Shown: piece after piece, positions 16,814 to 26,175 of the stretch
Numbering within the stretch: the stretch's first letter is position 1
Layout: each line of letters begins with the position of its first letter
DNA from: Gordonia rubripertincta
GTDB taxonomy: Bacteria > Actinomycetota > Actinomycetes > Mycobacteriales > Mycobacteriaceae
Reading direction: 5' to 3'
Length of the DNA stretch: 64,000 nucleotides
Assembly (NCBI RefSeq): GCF_038024875.1
Contig: NZ_CP136136.1
Span: forward strand, 248,001-312,000
Notes under the pieces: model-generated
Seen by the model: the letters and a program-made list of their open reading frames with translations, nothing else
Database searches by the model: none
What the model was told of the DNA's origin: nothing
Program-made: the position numbers and the translations under genes

Positions 16814-18919
16814 TTACTCTCCGGTGGCCTTCGCGATGATTTCCTTCGACACGTTCGCGGGAACTTCCGCGTAGGAGTCGAACACCATGGAGTAGTTTGC
16901 CCGGCCCTGGGTCTTCGACCGAAGGTCTCCGATGTAGCCGAACATCTCCGACAGCGGAACCTGTGCCTTCACGACACGGGCACCACTGCGCTCCTCCATG
17001 GCCTGGATCTGGCCACGGCGGGAGTTCAGGTCGCCGATGACGTCGCCCATGTAATCCTCGGGAGTCGTGACCTCGACGGCCATGATCGGCTCCAGGATGA
17101 CGGGGCTGGCCATCTTCGCAGCTTCCTTGAGGGCCTGCGAGCCGGCGATCTTGAAGGCCATTTCCGACGAGTCGACGTCGTGGTACTGACCGTCGAGCAG
17201 GGTGACCTTCAGGTTGACCAGCGGGTAACCGGCGAGGACACCGTACTGCATGGCGTCCTGAGCACCGGCATCCACCGACGGGATGTACTCGCGCGGGACT
17301 CGACCACCGGTGACGGCGTTGTCGAACTCGTAGGTCGCACCGTCCTCGGCGTCCACGAGGGGCTCGAGCTTGATGATGACCTTCGCGAACTGGCCCGAAC
17401 CACCGGTCTGCTTCTTGTGGGTGTACTCGTGCTTCTCGACCGTCTTGCGGATGGTCTCGCGGTACGCCACCTGCGGCTTGCCGACGTTGGCCTCGACCTT
17501 GAACTCGCGCTTCATGCGGTCGACCAGGATGTCGAGGTGGAGCTCGCCCATGCCGCCGATGACGGTCTGGCCGGTCTCCTCGTCGAGCTGGACCGAGAAG
17601 GTCGGGTCCTCTTCGGCGAGCTTCTGGATCGCGGTGCCGAGCTTCTCCTGGTCGGACTTGGTCTTCGGCTCGATCGAGACGTTGATGACCGGGTCCGGGA
17701 AGCTCATCGACTCGAGCACGATGGGAGCGCTCGCGTCACACAGGGTGTCGCCGGTGGTGGTGTCCTTGAGGCCGATCATCGCGTAGATGTGACCCGCGGT
17801 GGCGTCCTCGACCGGGTTTTCCTTGTTGGCATGCATCTGGAAGAGCTTGCCGATGCGCTCCTTCTTGCCCTTGGTGGCGTTGAGCACCTGGGTGCCGGCG
17901 TTGATCTTGCCGGAGTACACGCGCACGAAGGTGAGCTTGCCGAAGAAGGGGTGAGCGGCGATCTTGAACGCGAGAGCCGAGAACGGCTCGTCGGCGGACG
18001 GCTTGCGCGAGAGGATCTCCTCCTCGTCGCCCACGGCGTGGCCCTCGACCGACGGCACGTCCAGCGGGGACGGCAGGTAGTCGATGACCGCGTCCAGCAT
18101 CGGCTGGACGCCCTTGTTCTTGAACGCGGAGCCGCACAGCACCGGGTAGAGCTCGCGGGAGACGGTCAGCTTGCGGATCGCAGCCTTGATCTCCTCGACG
18201 GTGAGCTCTTCGCCGCCGAAGTACTTCTCCATGAGGGCTTCGTCGGACTCGGCGACGGTCTCGAGGAGCTGCTCGCGGTACTCCGCAGCCTTCTCGACCA
18301 GGTCGGCCGGGATCTCCTCGATGGTCGGCTCGGCACCGGTCGGCACGACGCCGCGCCAGGTGATGGCCTTCTGCTCGATCAGGTCTACGACGCCGTCGAA
18401 GTTGTCCTCGGCACCGATCGGGAGCTGCAGGACCAGCGGCTTGGCGCCGAGACGATCCTTGATGGTCTGAACGGTGAAGTAGAAGTCCGCGCCCAGCTTG
18501 TCCATCTTGTTGACGAAGCAGATACGGGGAACTTCATACTTCTCGGCCTGACGCCACACCTGCTCGGACTGCGGCTCGACGCCTTCCTTGCCGTCGAAGA
18601 CCGCAACTGCGCCGTCGAGGACGCGGAGGCTGCGCTCCACCTCGACGGTGAAGTCGACGTGTCCGGGGGTGTCGATGATGTTGATCTGGTTCTTATTCCA
18701 GAAACAGGTCACGGCCGCGGAGGTGATGGTGATACCACGCTCCTTCTCCTGCTCCATCCAGTCGGTGGTCGAGGCACCGTCGTGGGTTTCACCGATCTTG
18801 TAGTTCACACCGGTGTAGAAGAGGATTCGCTCGGTCGTGGTGGTCTTGCCGGCATCGATGTGGGCCATGATGCCGATGTTGCGAACCTTGTTCAGGTCGC
18901 TGAGCACTTCCTGTGCCAC
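16814..18919 (-). CDS. fusA: Elongation factor G
   Basis: 701-aa translocation GTPase. AHIDAGKTTT (P-loop), DTPGHVDFTVEVERSLRVLDG, NKMDKLG and the domain IV loop (HEYTHKKQTGGSGQFAKV) are all intact, and the protein ends NVSKEIIAKATGE. Length is normal. It lies 88 bp after rpsG and 113 bp before tuf. No frameshift is visible. Confidence 0.98.
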   Translation of the reverse strand: MAQEVLSDLNKVRNIGIMAHIDAGKTTTTERILFYTGVNYKIGETHDGASTTDWMEQEKERGITITSAAVTCFWNKNQINIIDTPGHVDFTVEVERSLRVLDGAVAVFDGKEGVEPQSEQVWRQAEKYEVPRICFVNKMDKLGADFYFTVQTIKDRLGAKPLVLQLPIGAEDNFDGVVDLIEQKAITWRGVVPTGAEPTIEEIPADLVEKAAEYREQLLETVAESDEALMEKYFGGEELTVEEIKAAIRKLTVSRELYPVLCGSAFKNKGVQPMLDAVIDYLPSPLDVPSVEGHAVGDEEEILSRKPSADEPFSALAFKIAAHPFFGKLTFVRVYSGKINAGTQVLNATKGKKERIGKLFQMHANKENPVEDATAGHIYAMIGLKDTTTGDTLCDASAPIVLESMSFPDPVINVSIEPKTKSDQEKLGTAIQKLAEEDPTFSVQLDEETGQTVIGGMGELHLDILVDRMKREFKVEANVGKPQVAYRETIRKTVEKHEYTHKKQTGGSGQFAKVIIKLEPLVDAEDGATYEFDNAVTGGRVPREYIPSVDAGAQDAMQYGVLAGYPLVNLKVTLLDGQYHDVDSSEMAFKIAGSQALKEAAKMASPVILEPIMAVEVTTPEDYMGDVIGDLNSRRGQIQAMEERSGARVVKAQVPLSEMFGYIGDLRSKTQGRANYSMVFDSYAEVPANVSKEIIAKATGE

Positions 18920-19007
18920 TTAATCGCCTCGCAATTTCGCTAGAGAGCTGTTGGGTCTGAGGTGAGTCCGGCCGCGGCGACCCGAAGGCCGCCGCGGCCG
19001 GCAGTGA

Positions 19008-19479
19008 TCACCAGCGGTAGTGCGCGAACGCCCGGTTGGCCTCGGCCATCTTGTGGGTGTCCTCGCGGCGCTTCACCGAAGCACCGAGGCCGTTGGAGGC
19101 GTCGAGCAGCTCGTTGGCCAGACGCTCCACCATCGTCTTCTCGCGACGCTGACGGCTGAAGGTCACGAGCCAGCGGAGCGCGAGGGTGTTCGCGCGGTTC
19201 GGCTTGACCTCGATCGGCACCTGGTAGGTGGCGCCACCGACGCGGCGGCTCTTCACCTCGAGGGTGGGCTTGACGTTGTCGAGCGCGCGCTTGAGGGTGA
19301 CGACCGGGTCGGTGCCGGTCTTCTCGCGGGCCTGCTCGAGGGCGCCGTAGACGATGCGCTCGGCGGTCGACTTCTTGCCGTCCAGCAGGATCTTGTTGAC
19401 CAGCTGGGTGACCAGCGGCGAACCGTAGACCGGGTCGTTGATCAGGGGGCGCTTGGGGTGCGGGTCCTTTACGTGGCAT
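19008..19479 (-). CDS. rpsG: Ribosomal protein S7, apparent one-base frameshift
   Basis: S7 nucleates assembly of the 30S head. The ATG at 19479 reads MPRKGPAP, the conserved start, then derails at a C4 run (complement of 19455-19458, context GCACCCCAAGCG). With one C removed it continues KRPLINDPVYGSPLVTQLVN to HYRW, exactly 156 aa, the normal length. As written, the start and the body are in different frames. Because rpsG is essential, a sequence error is far more likely than a real mutation. It lies 6 bp after rpsL and 88 bp before fusA. Confidence 0.95.
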
Positions 19480-19485
19480 GACTTA

Positions 19486-19858
19486 TCAGTTCCCCTTCTT
19501 CGCGCCGTAGCGGCTACGGGCCTGCTTGCGGTCCTTGACACCCTGGGGTGTCGAGCGAGCCGCGGATGATCTTGTAGCGCACACCCGGGAGGTCCTTCAC
19601 ACGACCGCCGCGGACGAGCACCATCGAGTGCTCCTGCAGGTTGTGGCCTTCACCGGGGATGTACGCGGTGACCTCGACCGAGCTGGTCAGACGCACGCGG
19701 GCGACCTTACGAAGAGCCGAGTTCGGCTTCTTGGGGGTGGTGGTGTAGACGCGGGTGCACACACCACGACGCTGCGGGCTCCCCTTGAGGGCCGCAGTCT
19801 TGGTCTTTGCAGCCTTGTCGTGACGGCCCTTGCGGACCAGCTGGTTGATAGTTGGCAC
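19486..19858 (-). CDS. rpsL: Ribosomal protein S12, apparent one-base frameshift near the C-terminus
   Basis: S12 of the decoding centre. GTG start at 19858 reads MPTINQLVRKG and continues through TTTPKKPNSALRK (streptomycin site Lys43 region) and GGRVKDLPGVRYKI. After RGSLDT the frame breaks at a C4 run (complement of 19545-19548, context ACACCCCAGGGT) and would end early at GCQGPQAGP. With one C removed the normal tail QGVKDRKQARSRYGAKKGN follows and the stop is 19486, giving 123 aa. AGAGGA lies upstream of the GTG. It is the first gene of the str operon. Confidence 0.95.
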
Positions 19859-20551
19859 TAGGTGTTCAGTCCTCTTTGTTGTCAGTTGTGGTTGGTGCTC
19901 CGGGCAAGCCCGCGGATCGGCTCTACACCGACTCCGGCGCGCTTCCACAACTCGCCCCACCAGCGCATTCGCACTGGTCAGTACATTTTCGCTACCCCGG
20001 GGTCGGGCGTGTCATACACTCGACAGCGGATTCGCTTGTCAGTCCCTCCTGCCGCCCCGCCCCGACTTCTCTTCGAAATCAGGACCGACTCGAGAGCCGT
20101 TGGCCGGGCATGCGGACTGGCCCAGCATGGGCCGGGCACCGACGATCCACTCTACCGATCGGGTTTGCACAGGTCAAAAAACGGATCCTCCGCGCGACCT
20201 GCAGGTGAACAGGTCGTGTGCGCTGGGGTCCGGCGACGCTGAGACATGGCATTACCTTGTCCACTCTTACACCCCTGGACCCGGCGCGTCGAGACTTCCG
20301 CGAACCGCAGCCCGACCGGTACCCGCCGACCCTCCGACATGGGCCCGGACCAGCGCGATCGACGCCGCGAAGGGACTGCCCGGATCCATCGACCGTCAGG
20401 TCGGGGAAGGTCTGGCCGCCGAACGCCGGTCCACGATCGTCGCCCGGCGTTCGCGGTTGTGGTCGGCCCATTCGTGGTGAGCATCACCCGGCGCGGGCGG
20501 CGCGTCGAACACGGCGCCGACGCCGGCCGTCGCGGCGATCGCGAGACTGCG
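19859..20551 (-). other. str operon leader and rpsL-xthA gap
   Basis: About 690 bp with no convincing gene. On the minus strand it must hold the str promoter and leader; CTGACA (about 20040) followed by TATGAC is a weak candidate. A 38-codon minus-strand frame (20512-20396, GTG start, reading VFDAPPAPGDAHHEW) has GC-rich third positions but no recognised homology or ribosome site. Longer frames here have shadow-like Arg/Ser/Pro-rich composition. No tRNA or riboswitch was recognised. Confidence 0.4.
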
Positions 20552-21427
20552 TCAGTCCGGGGTCTGGGGCAGCTTGACCTTCGCGCCACCGGGTTTCGCC
20601 GGGTTCGACGGCGGCGGAACCACCGGCCCGATGTTTCCGTCGGGGGCCTCGTCGAGGTCGACGATGACCGGGGCGTGGTCGCTGGGCTTGCTGCCCTTGC
20701 GAGCCTTCCGGTCGATCCAGGCCGCTTCGACGTGGCCGGCGGCGGACTCCCCCGCCAGGATCAGATCGATCCGCATGCCCAGGTCCTTGTGGAACATTCC
20801 GGCACGGTAGTCCCAATAGCTGAAGACCCGGTCGTCCGGCCAGCGGTCACGGACGACATCGCGCAGGCCCAGCGCCGCGAACTCGGCGAGTGCGGCACGC
20901 TCCGGCGGGGTGACGTGCGTGTGCCCGGCGAAGGCGTCGGGATCGAACAGGTCCGCGTCGGCGGGCGCGATGTTCATGTCACCGCAGAGCAGCGTCGTCG
21001 ACGGGTCGGCGACCGCCTTCGCGAGGGCGGCCAGCCATTCGAGCTTGTACGCGTAGTGATCGGAGTCGGGGCTACGGCCGTTGGGGACGTAGAGCGAGTG
21101 GATGCGCAGACCGCCACACACCGCGGACACCGCGCGCGCCTCGAGCGTCTCCGGCGTCGGGTAACCGGGCATGCCGTCGAAACCGACGCGCACATCGTCG
21201 AGCCCGACCCTCGAGAGCAGTGCGACACCGTTCCACTGACCCTGCCCCGCGTGCGCGATCTCGTAGCCGCGTTCGGCGAGATCGGCACCGAGAACCTCAT
21301 GGAAGGCGTCATCGGAGAGCTTGGTCTCCTGCAGGCAGACGACGTCCGGGTGCCGTTCGTCGAGCCATGGGAGGAGGCGCGGAATCCGCTGTTTCACCGA
21401 GTTCACGTTCCAGGTCGCGACGCGCAT
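20552..21427 (-). CDS. xthA: Exodeoxyribonuclease III
   Basis: 291-aa Mg-dependent AP endonuclease/3'-exonuclease of base-excision repair. Motifs: MRVATWNVNSVKQR (Asn), LQETKLSD (metal Glu), YVPNGRSPDSDHYAYKLEW (Tyr), CGDMNIAPADADLFD (catalytic Asp/Asn), RIDLIL and SDHAPVIVDL (His). ATG 21427 starts at the conserved MRVATWN. The C-terminal 20 residues (Pro/Lys-rich) are an extension. It is monocistronic and diverges from the AcoR-like gene. Confidence 0.93.
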   Translation of the reverse strand: MRVATWNVNSVKQRIPRLLPWLDERHPDVVCLQETKLSDDAFHEVLGADLAERGYEIAHAGQGQWNGVALLSRVGLDDVRVGFDGMPGYPTPETLEARAVSAVCGGLRIHSLYVPNGRSPDSDHYAYKLEWLAALAKAVADPSTTLLCGDMNIAPADADLFDPDAFAGHTHVTPPERAALAEFAALGLRDVVRDRWPDDRVFSYWDYRAGMFHKDLGMRIDLILAGESAAGHVEAAWIDRKARKGSKPSDHAPVIVDLDEAPDGNIGPVVPPPSNPAKPGGAKVKLPQTPD

Positions 21428-21495
21428 GGGCCCACGGTAGTACGACGCACCGACGCCGATCCGACACGGCATCCGGGCTTTCCTTCGCCGGTGAT

Positions 21496-23196
21496 GTGTG
21501 TCACGTTGGTCTCATCGACACTCTCCCGGCCCGTCCCGATCGAACGCCGCACCGCCCGGTCATCGAGCACTCGTGGCGTCGGTCGGCGCTGTCGGGAGTG
21601 CGGCCGGAGGACAACATCCCCGCGCGTCTGGGCGACATCGGATCCGCCGACCCTCTGCTCGACGCGGCGCGTCCCGTCCTCGACGACGCGGCGGCCCGGC
21701 TCGCCGACACCGACGTGTCACTGTTGCTCGTCGATCACGAGTGCCGGATGGTGACGCGGGTGGCGTTCGGGACCGCCGTCGAACGTCGCCTCGACGCGAT
21801 CGGCGCGGCGCCCGGCGTCCCGTTCGGCGAGGACATGGTCGGGACCACTGCCCTCGGGACACCCGCGGAGACGCGCGGCGGGGTGATCGTCAACAGCTCC
21901 GAGCACTATCTCGAACAGTTCCGGTCGATCAGCTGCTTCGGACAGCCGATCATCCATCCCGCGACCCGGCGCCTGGCCGGGATCATCTGTATGTCCGAGA
22001 TCGCCGACCGCATCAACCCTCTCGCGGTCCCGGTCGTCAACGGCATCGTGGCCGACATCGCCGACCGTCTGCTCGACCGGTCCCGCGCACACCAGCGCCG
22101 CGTGCTCGACGCCTTCCAACGCGCCGCCCCGCGCCGGGACGTCGCGGTGGCCGCGATCGGCGACGATCTGCAGCTCACCAATGCCCTGGCCGCCGAACTG
22201 CTCTCCCCCACCGACATCGGTGCGCTCCGGGCGATCGCCACCGACCCGGCGCTGCGGGCGACGACGCTGCCGTTGACGCTCGTCTCGGGCGCGTCGGTCG
22301 AGATCGCCGTCGAACCCGTGGCCGGTACCCGGGGGGCCGCACTGTTCCGCTTTCGCCCCCTGATCACACCCACTCCGACCCGCCCGGCCCCGGTCCGGCC
22401 GTCGTCGACGACCGTCGCGGTGTCCGGTGAACCCGGCACCGGACGCACGACGCTGGCGCTCGAGTTGGCGGCAGAAGCCTCGGACACCGAGGCCGGCGAC
22501 CTGGAGACAGGCGGCACCGAGGCGGTCGACACCGAGTTCAGGGCGGTCATCGTCGACGTCGCCGACGAGCTGATCAACGGCCGGCAGGTGGACATCACCA
22601 CCGCCCTCGCGCGAGCCAGATCGTCGGGCGTCCCCCTGGTCATCGACGGTGTGGACCTGCTCGACGACCGGTCGATCGCGCTGCTCACCCGCGCCACGGT
22701 ATCGACGCCGGCAGCGTCTCCCCTGATCCTCGTCAGCGGTCCTCGCGCGCAGGCGTCACCCGCGGTCGCCGCTCTGCTCGGCCGGTGTGCGAGACGCGTC
22801 GATCCCGCGCCGCTGCGCCACCGCACCTCGGAGCTCGCGGCCATCGCGAGCGGAGTCGTCGGTGACATCGATCCGGAACTCACCCTGTCCGGGCCGGCGA
22901 CCGATGCCCTGCTCAGCCAGGACTGGCCGGGCAACTTCACCGAGCTGATCGCGGTTCTGCGGCAGGCCGCGGCAGCGTGCCGGGGTCGAATGGCACGGGT
23001 GGTCGAGGCGGCCGATCTCCCGTCTGGCTATCGGACGACGAGTCGGGCGGCCCATCTGTCGGGGCGGGAGCAGGCCGAGCGCGCCGCGATCGTCGACGCC
23101 CTCGACCGTGCCGGCGGCAACAAGGTCCACGCCGCGCGGGACCTCGGGATCAGTCGCACCACGTTGTACGCGCGGATGCGAGCCCTCGGGATCTAG
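21496..23196 (+). CDS. AcoR-like GAF/AAA/Fis transcriptional activator with degenerate sigma-54 domain
   Basis: About 566 aa. N-terminal SW-RS type segment (HSWRRSALSGVRPEDN), a GAF-like domain (residues about 60-190, with VPFGEDMVGTTALG and FGQPIIHPAT), a short AAA-like domain with Walker A GEPGTGRTT and Walker B-like LVIDGVDLLDD, and a C-terminal Fis helix-turn-helix (GGNKVHAARDLGISRTTLYARM). No GAFTGA sigma-54 loop is present, in keeping with Actinobacteria lacking sigma-54. Relatives include MimR/AcoR-type activators of alcohol and alkane operons, and the dehydrogenase pair at 24630-27294 is a plausible target. The start is uncertain; GTG 21496 is the first reasonable one after the divergent xthA start. 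Confidence 0.78.
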   Translation: MCHVGLIDTLPARPDRTPHRPVIEHSWRRSALSGVRPEDNIPARLGDIGSADPLLDAARPVLDDAAARLADTDVSLLLVDHECRMVTRVAFGTAVERRLDAIGAAPGVPFGEDMVGTTALGTPAETRGGVIVNSSEHYLEQFRSISCFGQPIIHPATRRLAGIICMSEIADRINPLAVPVVNGIVADIADRLLDRSRAHQRRVLDAFQRAAPRRDVAVAAIGDDLQLTNALAAELLSPTDIGALRAIATDPALRATTLPLTLVSGASVEIAVEPVAGTRGAALFRFRPLITPTPTRPAPVRPSSTTVAVSGEPGTGRTTLALELAAEASDTEAGDLETGGTEAVDTEFRAVIVDVADELINGRQVDITTALARARSSGVPLVIDGVDLLDDRSIALLTRATVSTPAASPLILVSGPRAQASPAVAALLGRCARRVDPAPLRHRTSELAAIASGVVGDIDPELTLSGPATDALLSQDWPGNFTELIAVLRQAAAACRGRMARVVEAADLPSGYRTTSRAAHLSGREQAERAAIVDALDRAGGNKVHAARDLGISRTTLYARMRALGI

Positions 23197-23221
23197 GTTC
23201 GCGATGTGGCCGAGCCGGACA

Positions 23222-24373
23222 TCAGTCGACGAGCGGGTCAGCGAGGGTCTGCCGGGCGAGCGCGGCGATGAGGTCGGTCTGGGTGACGATGCCGACCAGC
23301 AGATCCCCGTCGAGCACGGGGACAGCGTCACAGTCGCTGCCGGCGAGCATGGGGAGCACCGCGGTCACCGGGGCGTCGGGAGACGCGATCGGCAGGGTCG
23401 TGTCCATGACGTCGGCCGCGGTCAGGACGCTCCCGTCCCGGCGCAACAGCCGGCCGAACATGCGGTCCGAACCGCGTCGTGCCGAACCCCCGCGTAGCCG
23501 GGAGACGAGATGGATCTGGAAGACGACACCCAGGAACCGACCGCCGCGCGTCACCACGGGCAGCGAGGTGAACCGGTGGGTGTCGAACATCTGGGCCAGT
23601 TCGGTGAGGGTCGAGTCCGGCCCCACCGTCACGAGGTCCCGGGACATGACGTCACCGGCGACGAGCGGGTCGGCGCGGTGCCCGGCGACCTGCAGTTCGG
23701 CGGCCCCGATGAGTCGCGCGAGGTCGGCGACCCCGAGGTTGAGGGACTGGCTGTACCGGTCGAGGATGTCGGTCAACTCGGTTTCATCCAGACCGATCCG
23801 CGCGGTGGCCGACGACTCGTCGTCGAACCGGCGAGCCGGGTACCGGCGGCCGGTCACGCGTGCGTAGACCGCGGCGAGCGCGACCAGCGCGATCGTGCCG
23901 ACGGCAACGGGCGCCAGGGCGAACCGGAATCCGAGAGCGTGGACCAGGTCCGGACTGAGTCCGGCGGTCATCGCGACCGCACCGCCGGGTGGATGCACCG
24001 CACGACACAGCACCATGGCCACCACCGCCACACCGACCGCGAGCGGGACCCGCAGCTGACCCGGCGAGACCAGCAGGGTCACCGCGACGCCCGCGAACGC
24101 CGACACGGTGTTGCCGATCACCGCCGACCACGGCTGGGCGAGCGGACTGTTGGGCGCGGCGAACAACAGCACGGCCGACGCACCGAACGGCGCGATCAGG
24201 AACAGGCCCGTCGTCAGGTCGGTACCGGACGTCGCGAGTACGAGTCCGACGAGCGCGAGGCCCAGGGCCGAGCCGACCCCGGCACGTGCCGCTTCACGCG
24301 GCGACACCGATGCCCCCGACGGGCCCCACGCCTGCAGCGCACCGCGGAGACGATCGGTCATGCGCGCTGCCAT
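23222..24373 (-). CDS. HPP-family membrane protein with two CBS domains
   Basis: 383-aa protein. The N-terminal half (residues about 20-170) has four or five membrane segments and the family signature HPPGGAVAMTA. The C-terminal half has paired CBS domains (VMSRDLVTVGPDSTLTELAQ and VMDTTLPIASPDAPVTAVLP), which usually sense adenine nucleotides. HPP proteins are linked to nitrite transport in plastids, but the bacterial CBS fusions are uncharacterised. ATG 24373 follows GAGAGGG. Confidence 0.85.
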   Translation of the reverse strand: MAARMTDRLRGALQAWGPSGASVSPREAARAGVGSALGLALVGLVLATSGTDLTTGLFLIAPFGASAVLLFAAPNSPLAQPWSAVIGNTVSAFAGVAVTLLVSPGQLRVPLAVGVAVVAMVLCRAVHPPGGAVAMTAGLSPDLVHALGFRFALAPVAVGTIALVALAAVYARVTGRRYPARRFDDESSATARIGLDETELTDILDRYSQSLNLGVADLARLIGAAELQVAGHRADPLVAGDVMSRDLVTVGPDSTLTELAQMFDTHRFTSLPVVTRGGRFLGVVFQIHLVSRLRGGSARRGSDRMFGRLLRRDGSVLTAADVMDTTLPIASPDAPVTAVLPMLAGSDCDAVPVLDGDLLVGIVTQTDLIAALARQTLADPLVD

Positions 24374-24537
24374 CGGGTCCCTCTCGGTGAACGGGCGGCC
24401 GTCGCCACCCCCGGACACGCTAGCGACGACGCATCGCGAACTTTTCCCGCCCTCCTGCTCACCGCAGCCGTTCAGGACAAAACGGACTGTTCAGTTTCTG
24501 GACACGGCGACCACTCCGATAGGTGGCAGAAATGAGT

Positions 24538-24563
24538 CAGGTCACAGCTATGACCCAGGTCAC
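24538..24563. promoter_or_regulatory. CAGGTCAC direct repeat upstream of the dehydrogenase operon
   Basis: CAGGTCAC occurs at 24538 and 24556 (18-bp period), and GGTCA/TGACC inverted halves lie between and after, about 65 bp before the ALDH start. This could be an activator site, perhaps for the AcoR-like protein. Speculative. Confidence 0.3.
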
Positions 24564-24629
24564 CCCTGACCGTCTCATCTCGACCGCTCGATCCGACCCC
24601 GACGTCGAGCGCTTCACCAGGAGGTATTC

Positions 24630-26127
24630 ATGACCGCAGTCGCCACCGAACTGCTGCCGAAGGTCCGCGACTTCATCGGCTCTGACCGTCCGATGCTGAT
24701 CGGCGGTGAGTGGGTGTCGTCGGCGTCAGGTCGCACCTTCGAGACCATCGACCCCGCCACCGGCCGTCCCCTCACCTCGGTTGCTCACGGCGACGCCACC
24801 GACATCGACCGCGCGGTCCGCGCCGCCCGCGAGGCCTTCGGCGCCGGCCCGTGGTCGCGGATGAAGCCGAACGAACGCGAACGGCTGCTCTGGCGCGTCG
24901 GCGATCTGCTCACCGAACGGGCCGCCGAGTTCGGTCAGCTCGAAGCACTCGACAACGGCAAGGCTGCGACCATCGCCGCCGCCGTCGACACCGCCTGGTC
25001 CGCCGACATCTTCCGCTACAACGCGGGCCTGGCCACCAAGATCACCGGTTCCACGGTCGACGTGTCGATGCCCTTCGTGCCGGGCGGCGAGTTCCACGCC
25101 TACACCCTTCGCGAGCCGGTCGGCGTGTGCGGGCTGATCGTCCCGTGGAACTTCCCGCTGCTGATGGCCGCCTTCAAGCTCGCGCCGGCGCTGGCCGCGG
25201 GCAACACCGTCATCCTCAAGCCCGCCGAGCAGACACCGCTCACCGCCCTGTTGCTCGGCGAGATCTTCGACGAGGCCGGGTTCCCGCCGGGTGTGGTCAA
25301 CATCGTCACCGGTTACGGCGAGGCCGGAGCAGCCCTCGCCGCCCACGACGACGTCGACAAGATCGCCTTCACCGGTTCCACCGAGGTCGGCAAGAAGATC
25401 GTCGAGGCGGCCAAGGGCAACCTCAAGAAGGTGTCGCTCGAACTGGGCGGCAAGAGCCCCAACATCGTCTTCGCCGACGCCGATTTCGAGAAGGCGGTCG
25501 CCGGCTCGGTGGCCGCGTGGATGTTCAATCACGGCCAGTGCTGCGTGGCCGGCACCCGACTCTACGTCGAACGCCCCATCTTCGACGACTTCACCGCGGC
25601 GGTCGCCGAGGCGGCATCCCAGGCGAAGATCGGGCCGGGCCTCGATCCCGCCACCGAGCTCGGTCCGCTGGTGAGTCAGGAACAGTTCGACCGCGTTTCC
25701 GGTTATCTCGCGGCCGGAATCGCCGACGGAGCTCGTGCGCTGACCGGCGGAAAGCGTTGGGGCGACGAGGGATTCTTCATCGAGCCGACGGTGTTCGTCG
25801 ACGTCGAACCGGACTTCTCCATCGTGCGGGAGGAGATCTTCGGACCGGTCGTCGCCGCGCTGCCCTTCGACGCCGACACCGGGGTCGCGGCCGCCGCGAA
25901 CGACTCCATCTACGGACTCGCCGCGGGCATCTGGACCACCGACCTGTCGAAGGCCCATCGGACGGCCCGGCAGATCAAGGCCGGTTCGGTCTGGGTCAAC
26001 CAATACAACGGCTTCGACACCGCGATGCCCTTCGGCGGCTACAAGCAGTCCGGCTGGGGCCGCGAACTCGGTTCCTCGGCGATCGACCTCTACACCCCAG
26101 ACGAAGGCCGTGAACATCGCGCTCTGA
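24630..26127 (+). CDS. Aldehyde dehydrogenase, apparent frameshift at C-terminus
   Basis: NAD-dependent aldehyde dehydrogenase of the betaine/phenylacetaldehyde type. PWNFPLLMAAFKLAPALA, TGSTEVG, catalytic Glu in LELGGKSPN, catalytic Cys305 in GQCCVAG and FGGYKQSGWGREL are present. AGGAGG precedes ATG 24630. Near the end a C4 run (26095-26098, context ACACCCCAGACG) shifts the frame and as written the protein ends at 26159 with an atypical tail. Removing one C gives the family ending LYTQTKAVNIAL and a stop at 26127 (498 aa). The downstream NDMA-type alcohol dehydrogenase supplies its likely aldehyde substrate. Confidence 0.93.
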
Positions 26128-26175
26128 CCGGTTCCCACTCCACCCCAGAATTCCCCTAGTGCAAAGGAGCACGAC

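Noticed and set aside
19859..20551. Protein-coding gene in the rpsL-xthA gap
   Set aside because: Frames here are Arg/Ser/Pro-rich, lack ribosome sites and match nothing I recognise; the 38-codon frame 20512-20396 is only a weak possibility.
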